DNA from: Clostridia bacterium | Lineage (GTDB): Bacteria > Bacillota > Clostridia > Christensenellales > Borkfalkiaceae | NCBI GenBank assembly: GCA_017463425.1 | Contig: JAFTPE010000036.1 | Span: 1 to 35,258, forward strand | Direction of reading: 5' to 3' | Length of the DNA stretch: 35,258 nt | Translations under genes and position numbers: made by a program | Notes under the pieces: model-generated | Seen by the model: the letters and a program-made list of their open reading frames with translations, nothing else | Database searches by the model: none | Told to the model about the DNA's origin: nothing | Shown here: positions 32,516 through 35,258 of the stretch, piece by piece | Position numbering within the stretch: position 1 is the first letter of the stretch | Layout: every line of letters begins with the position of its first letter

Positions 32516-33601
32516 ATGAATATTTTATTGATTATTATGACGGCGTTTGCCGTGTTGGGCGCAGTTGATTTGATTATCGGCAATCGTATCGGTATCGGCG
32601 AAGAATTTGAACGCGGTATGAAAACGTTTGGCCCACTCGCTTTGTCCATGCTCGGTATGATTGTATTGTCGCCTTTGATTGCGCATTTATTATTGCCGAT
32701 TTTTAATGCGATTGCGTCGGTGTTGCCATTCGAGCCGTCCGTGGGCATAGCGTCTTTGCTTGCCAACGATATGGGCGGAGCAACGATTGCATTGCAATTT
32801 GCGACCACGCCCGAACTTGGGTATTTCAACGGTTTGGTCGTAGGCTCTATGATGGGCGCGACAATTTCATTTACCTTGCCTTTTGCGCTTTGTTCAACAG
32901 AGCAATCGCAAAGAAAGAGTTTGTCTTTGGGATTGATGTGCGGTATTTGCGCGATTCCTATAGGATGTCTTGTTGCCGGCTTGGTTGCTGGGTTGCCGAT
33001 TTTGGCTCTGTTTATGGATTTGATTCCATTGTTGCTATTTTCGGCGTTGCTTTCATTTGGATTGTTGAAGTTTCCGAATCAAAGCGTGAAAATTTTCAAC
33101 GTAGTCGGTTTGATTATAAAAGCCTTGGTTACGGTTGGGCTTGCGGTTGGACTCGTGCAATATCTTTTAGGAATAGACGTGCCTTACGTTGCGCCGATAG
33201 AGGAAGGCGTTGCGATTGTTTTCAACGTTTCCGCGGTGCTTGCAGGCGCGTTTCCGTTGGTGTGTTTGTTGTCAAAAGCATTGAAAAAGCCGTTGAAAGC
33301 GTTGGGCGGTAAATGGCGAATCAATGAAACGGCTGCGCTTGGGCTTTTGTCAACGCTCGCAACCAGCGTTACGACGTTTGGAATGATGAAAGATATGGAC
33401 GAAAAAGGAGTTGTATTCAATTCGGCTTTTGCCGTATCGGCAGCGTTTACGTTTGCGGACCATATGGCGTTTACAATGTCTTTTCAGCCCGAATATTTGT
33501 TGTGCGTAATCATTGGAAAATTGGTGGCAGGTTGTACGGCGCTCGTGGTCGCGCAATTCGTTTACAGTAGACGAAACCCTGAAAAAGAAACACGGGAGTA
33601 A
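32516..33601 (+). CDS. EutH-like ethanolamine permease
   Basis: A 361-residue membrane protein with about 10 hydrophobic segments. The early EEFERGMKTFGPLALSMLGM (29-48), LLANDMGGATIALQFA (82-97) and GLVVGSMMGATISFTLPFAL (about 105-124) match EutH, the ethanolamine-utilisation permease (compare FEEGFMAMGALALAMVGM and LACDMGG in E. coli EutH). EutH helps ethanolamine cross the membrane at low concentration. No other eut genes (lyase, shell or regulator) lie in this window; it sits in an operon with aspS and a deacetylase, so its substrate may differ. It starts 7 bases after aspS with a weak ribosome binding site, so its translation may be coupled to aspS. Confidence 0.85.
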   Translation: MNILLIIMTAFAVLGAVDLIIGNRIGIGEEFERGMKTFGPLALSMLGMIVLSPLIAHLLLPIFNAIASVLPFEPSVGIASLLANDMGGATIALQFATTPELGYFNGLVVGSMMGATISFTLPFALCSTEQSQRKSLSLGLMCGICAIPIGCLVAGLVAGLPILALFMDLIPLLLFSALLSFGLLKFPNQSVKIFNVVGLIIKALVTVGLAVGLVQYLLGIDVPYVAPIEEGVAIVFNVSAVLAGAFPLVCLLSKALKKPLKALGGKWRINETAALGLLSTLATSVTTFGMMKDMDEKGVVFNSAFAVSAAFTFADHMAFTMSFQPEYLLCVIIGKLVAGCTALVVAQFVYSRRNPEKETRE

Positions 33602-33610
33602 ATAACAAGT

Positions 33611-34309
33611 ATGTGGAACGGAAAAAAGAAAGCAGTAACGTTTAGTTTTGACGATGGGGTGAAACAAGATATTCGCGCCGTTGAGATTATGAATACATAT
33701 GGGTTAAAAGGTACGTTTAATCTTAATTCGGGGTATTTTGGTACGCTCAGCAGTTTGGAGAGAAACGGGCGGACGGTGTGCCACGATAAAGTGATGCCGT
33801 CAGACGTAAAACGGATTTATCAAGGACACGAAGTGGCGGTGCATACGATAACGCACCCCAATCTTACGACGTTGGAAGAAGACGCTATCGTGTACCAAGT
33901 GGAAACGGATAGAAAAATTTTGTCCGATATTTGCGGATACGAAGTCGTGGGTATGGCGTATCCTTGCGGTGGGGTGAATAATGACGACCGCGTTGCGGAG
34001 ATTATTCGCAATAATACGGGCGTAAAATACGCGCGTACGATTACCTCTACGCATAATTTCGATAAGCAAGAAAATTTGCTCCGCTTCAACCCCTCTGTAT
34101 ATTACGTTGAGAAGAATTTGGAAGAAATCGTGGATAAATTCCTTGCTTTGGATGCGGTTGAACCTCAGCTGTTGTATATTTGGGGGCATACCTATGAAAT
34201 GGACGCGGGCTATATCGAATGGGAAGAGTTTGAACGTATCTGTAAAAAACTTTCGGGGCAAAAAGATATTTTCTACGGAACAAACAAGCAAGTTTTGCTT
34301 GAAAAGTGA
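33611..34309 (+). CDS. Polysaccharide deacetylase (NodB domain), no signal peptide
   Basis: A 232-residue NodB-type deacetylase, which removes acetyl groups from sugar amides with a metal ion. The first motif is FSFDDG (11-16, Asp14 and Asp15) and the metal-binding H-x3-H is HTITH (78-82). AYPCGG (near 117-122) matches the third motif region. Unlike most bacterial members it has no signal peptide or N-terminal anchor, so it should be cytoplasmic. It follows the eutH-like gene by 9 bases and ends just before the ileS promoter. The substrate is unknown; a small acetylated sugar is more likely than a wall polymer. Confidence 0.85.
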   Translation: MWNGKKKAVTFSFDDGVKQDIRAVEIMNTYGLKGTFNLNSGYFGTLSSLERNGRTVCHDKVMPSDVKRIYQGHEVAVHTITHPNLTTLEEDAIVYQVETDRKILSDICGYEVVGMAYPCGGVNNDDRVAEIIRNNTGVKYARTITSTHNFDKQENLLRFNPSVYYVEKNLEEIVDKFLALDAVEPQLLYIWGHTYEMDAGYIEWEEFERICKKLSGQKDIFYGTNKQVLLEK

Positions 34310-34318
34310 AAAAATTGC

Positions 34319-34347
34319 TTTACAAAAGCATAAAAAAGTGTTACAAT
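34319..34347 (+). promoter_or_regulatory. Sigma-A promoter of the ileS T-box leader
   Basis: TTTACA (34319-34324), a 17-base spacer and TACAAT (34342-34347). It begins 9 bases after the stop codon of the upstream gene. Confidence 0.8.
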
Positions 34348-34379
34348 AAAGTACGAAAAATAAAAAAATAAAAAGCGTT

Positions 34380-34632
34380 TAAACAAGGACAACGTTTTTA
34401 CGGACGGCTACCGCACAGAGAAATTCCGTTTTGCTGAGAGGAAAAAGGGGCGCGTAAAAAATATCACCTTGCAGCTGATTGGACGAAATCCTACATTATT
34501 ATATATAATATAAGGGTGAGTAATCGAATACGGGTTTGCATTCCGTTATCAAATGCAGCGAATGATGGTTCGTTTTGGTGGTTTATAAAGCCGTTGTGTT
34601 TTTTCCAAAGCGCGACGGTTTATTTTTTTTGA
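34380..34632 (+). ncRNA. T-box leader (isoleucine-specific) with terminator, before ileS
   Basis: The leader has the Stem I distal features CACAGAGAA and GCUGAGAGG closed by UUCC/GGAA, then a candidate specifier loop AAAAAAUAUCACC with AUC, an isoleucine codon, at 34463-34465. Further on it has CCGUUAUCAAAU, typical of T-box leaders before the antiterminator, and AAUGAUGGUUCG, whose UGGU (34566-34569) could pair with the ACCA end of tRNA-Ile. The terminator pairs GCCGTTGTG (34590-34598) with CGCGACGGT (34611-34619) and ends in a T run. Uncharged tRNA-Ile binding should stabilise the antiterminator and allow ileS expression. The T-box sequence itself is a divergent version of the usual GGGTGGTACCGCG. 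Confidence 0.88.
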
Positions 34633-34659
34633 AAAACACTCTTAAAGGAGAAAAATTAT

Positions 34660-35258
34660 ATGTCAATGTACAAGAAAGTAGACACCTCTTTAAACTTTGT
34701 GGAAAGAGAAAAGCAGGTGGTCGAATATTGGAACGAGAAAAAGATTTTTGAAAAGAGTATGTCTGCCACGGAGGCAGGCGAAGAATTTTCTTTCTATGAC
34801 GGACCGCCCACGGCAAACGGCAAACCGCATATCGGGCATATTTTAACCCGTGTTATGAAAGATATCGTGCCTCGTTATCAAACAATGAAAGGCAAGCACG
34901 TTTTGAGAAAAGCGGGCTGGGATACGCACGGGTTGCCTGTGGAATTGGAAGTGGAAAAGAAACTCGGCTTGGAAAGCAAGACGGGAATCGAAAGCTATGG
35001 TATCGAACCGTTTATCAAACAATGTAAAGAATCCGTTTGGCAATATTCCAATGAATGGAAAAAAATGTCTGACCGCGTAGGGTATTGGTGCGATATGGAC
35101 AACCCGTACGTTACCTATCACGACGATTATATCGAATCGGAATGGTGGGCTTTGAAGGAAATCCATAAAAAAGGTTTGCTTTATAAAGGGCATAAAATCG
35201 TGCCGTATTGTCCCCGTTGCGGAACGGCGCTTTCTTCCCACGAAGTAGCGCAGGGCTA
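34660..35258 (+). CDS. ileS: Isoleucine--tRNA ligase, 5' part (runs off right edge)
   Basis: The first 199 codons of a class I synthetase. It starts at ATG 34660 with an AAAGGAG site 9 bases upstream. The N terminus [20 protein letters not shown] leads to [20 protein letters not shown] (43-62), with the HIGH motif as [14 protein letters not shown] (about 87-96) is typical of IleRS, and a zinc-like CPRCG appears near 187-191. It is under the T-box. The KMSKS motif and editing domain lie beyond the window. The form looks like the eukaryote-like IleRS clade, which often begins this way, but that needs the full sequence. Confidence 0.95.
   Translation, partial: MSMYKKVDTSLNFVEREKQVVEYWNEKKIFEKSMSATEAGEEFSFYDGPPTANGKPHIGHILTRVMKDIVPRYQTMKGKHVLRKAGWDTHGLPVELEVEKKLGLESKTGIESYGIEPFIKQCKESVWQYSNEWKKMSDRVGYWCDMDNPYVTYHDDYIESEWWALKEIHKKGLLYKGHKIVPYCPRCGTALSSHEVAQG

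Overview
The window looks like a stretch of core chromosome from a spore-forming member of the Clostridia (Firmicutes). Evidence for this is a full-length spoIVA, a fused EcfA1-EcfA2/EcfT/TruA block, a lysine riboswitch in front of asd-dapA-dapB, a T-box in front of ileS, an archaeal-type aspartyl-tRNA synthetase, AGGAGG-type ribosome binding sites, and several near-consensus sigma-A promoters with 17-bp spacers. Codons such as GCG, ACG and TTG are frequent. I cannot name a genus. There are no rRNA or tRNA genes and no CRISPR array.

Layout. 1-290: the start of an IS30-like transposase running off the left edge, a perfect bidirectional terminator, and a 29-residue membrane miniprotein. 421-5716: a catalytically dead CN-hydrolase-like protein, then an operon of fused ECF ATPases, EcfT, TruA and a membrane protein. 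5814-16049: a long co-directional run from a good promoter: mnmE, a LysR regulator, lepA, hemW, a histidine phosphatase, a divergent shikimate-kinase-like protein, a ketopantoate-reductase-like protein, gltX and a lipoprotein. 16065-19167: the minus-strand lysine/DAP operon asd-dapA-dapB under a lysine riboswitch. 19229-24988: an operon of a YesL-like membrane protein, a methyltransferase, Hsp33, a TPR protein and an uncharacterised helical protein. 25046-26826: spoIVA plus a 54-residue gene with a mother-cell-like promoter. 26843-28489: a SulP transporter (minus). 28545-29978: an acyltransferase carrying a zinc ribbon. 30002-30222: a 6S RNA gene (minus) with a consensus promoter. 30242-31060: a pyridoxal kinase (minus), divergent from 31177-34309: archaeal-type aspS, an EutH-like transporter and a polysaccharide deacetylase. 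34319-35258: promoter, T-box leader and the first 199 codons of ileS.

How the genes work together. Much of the window is translation and its upkeep: tRNA modification (truA, mnmE), three aminoacyl-tRNA synthetases (gltX, aspS, ileS), LepA, and control RNAs (6S, T-box). The DAP branch feeds lysine and peptidoglycan synthesis and is feedback-controlled by lysine. The ECF module energises vitamin uptake.

The least expected signals are a short repeat of about 30 bp present three times, each at the end of a gene or gene module and each able to encode the peptide WAGTR; the EcfA fusion whose junction lies on one of those copies; a CN-hydrolase relative lacking all three catalytic residues; and a shikimate-kinase-like protein lacking key shikimate-binding positions. 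I did not find a clear, complete new defence or mobile system.
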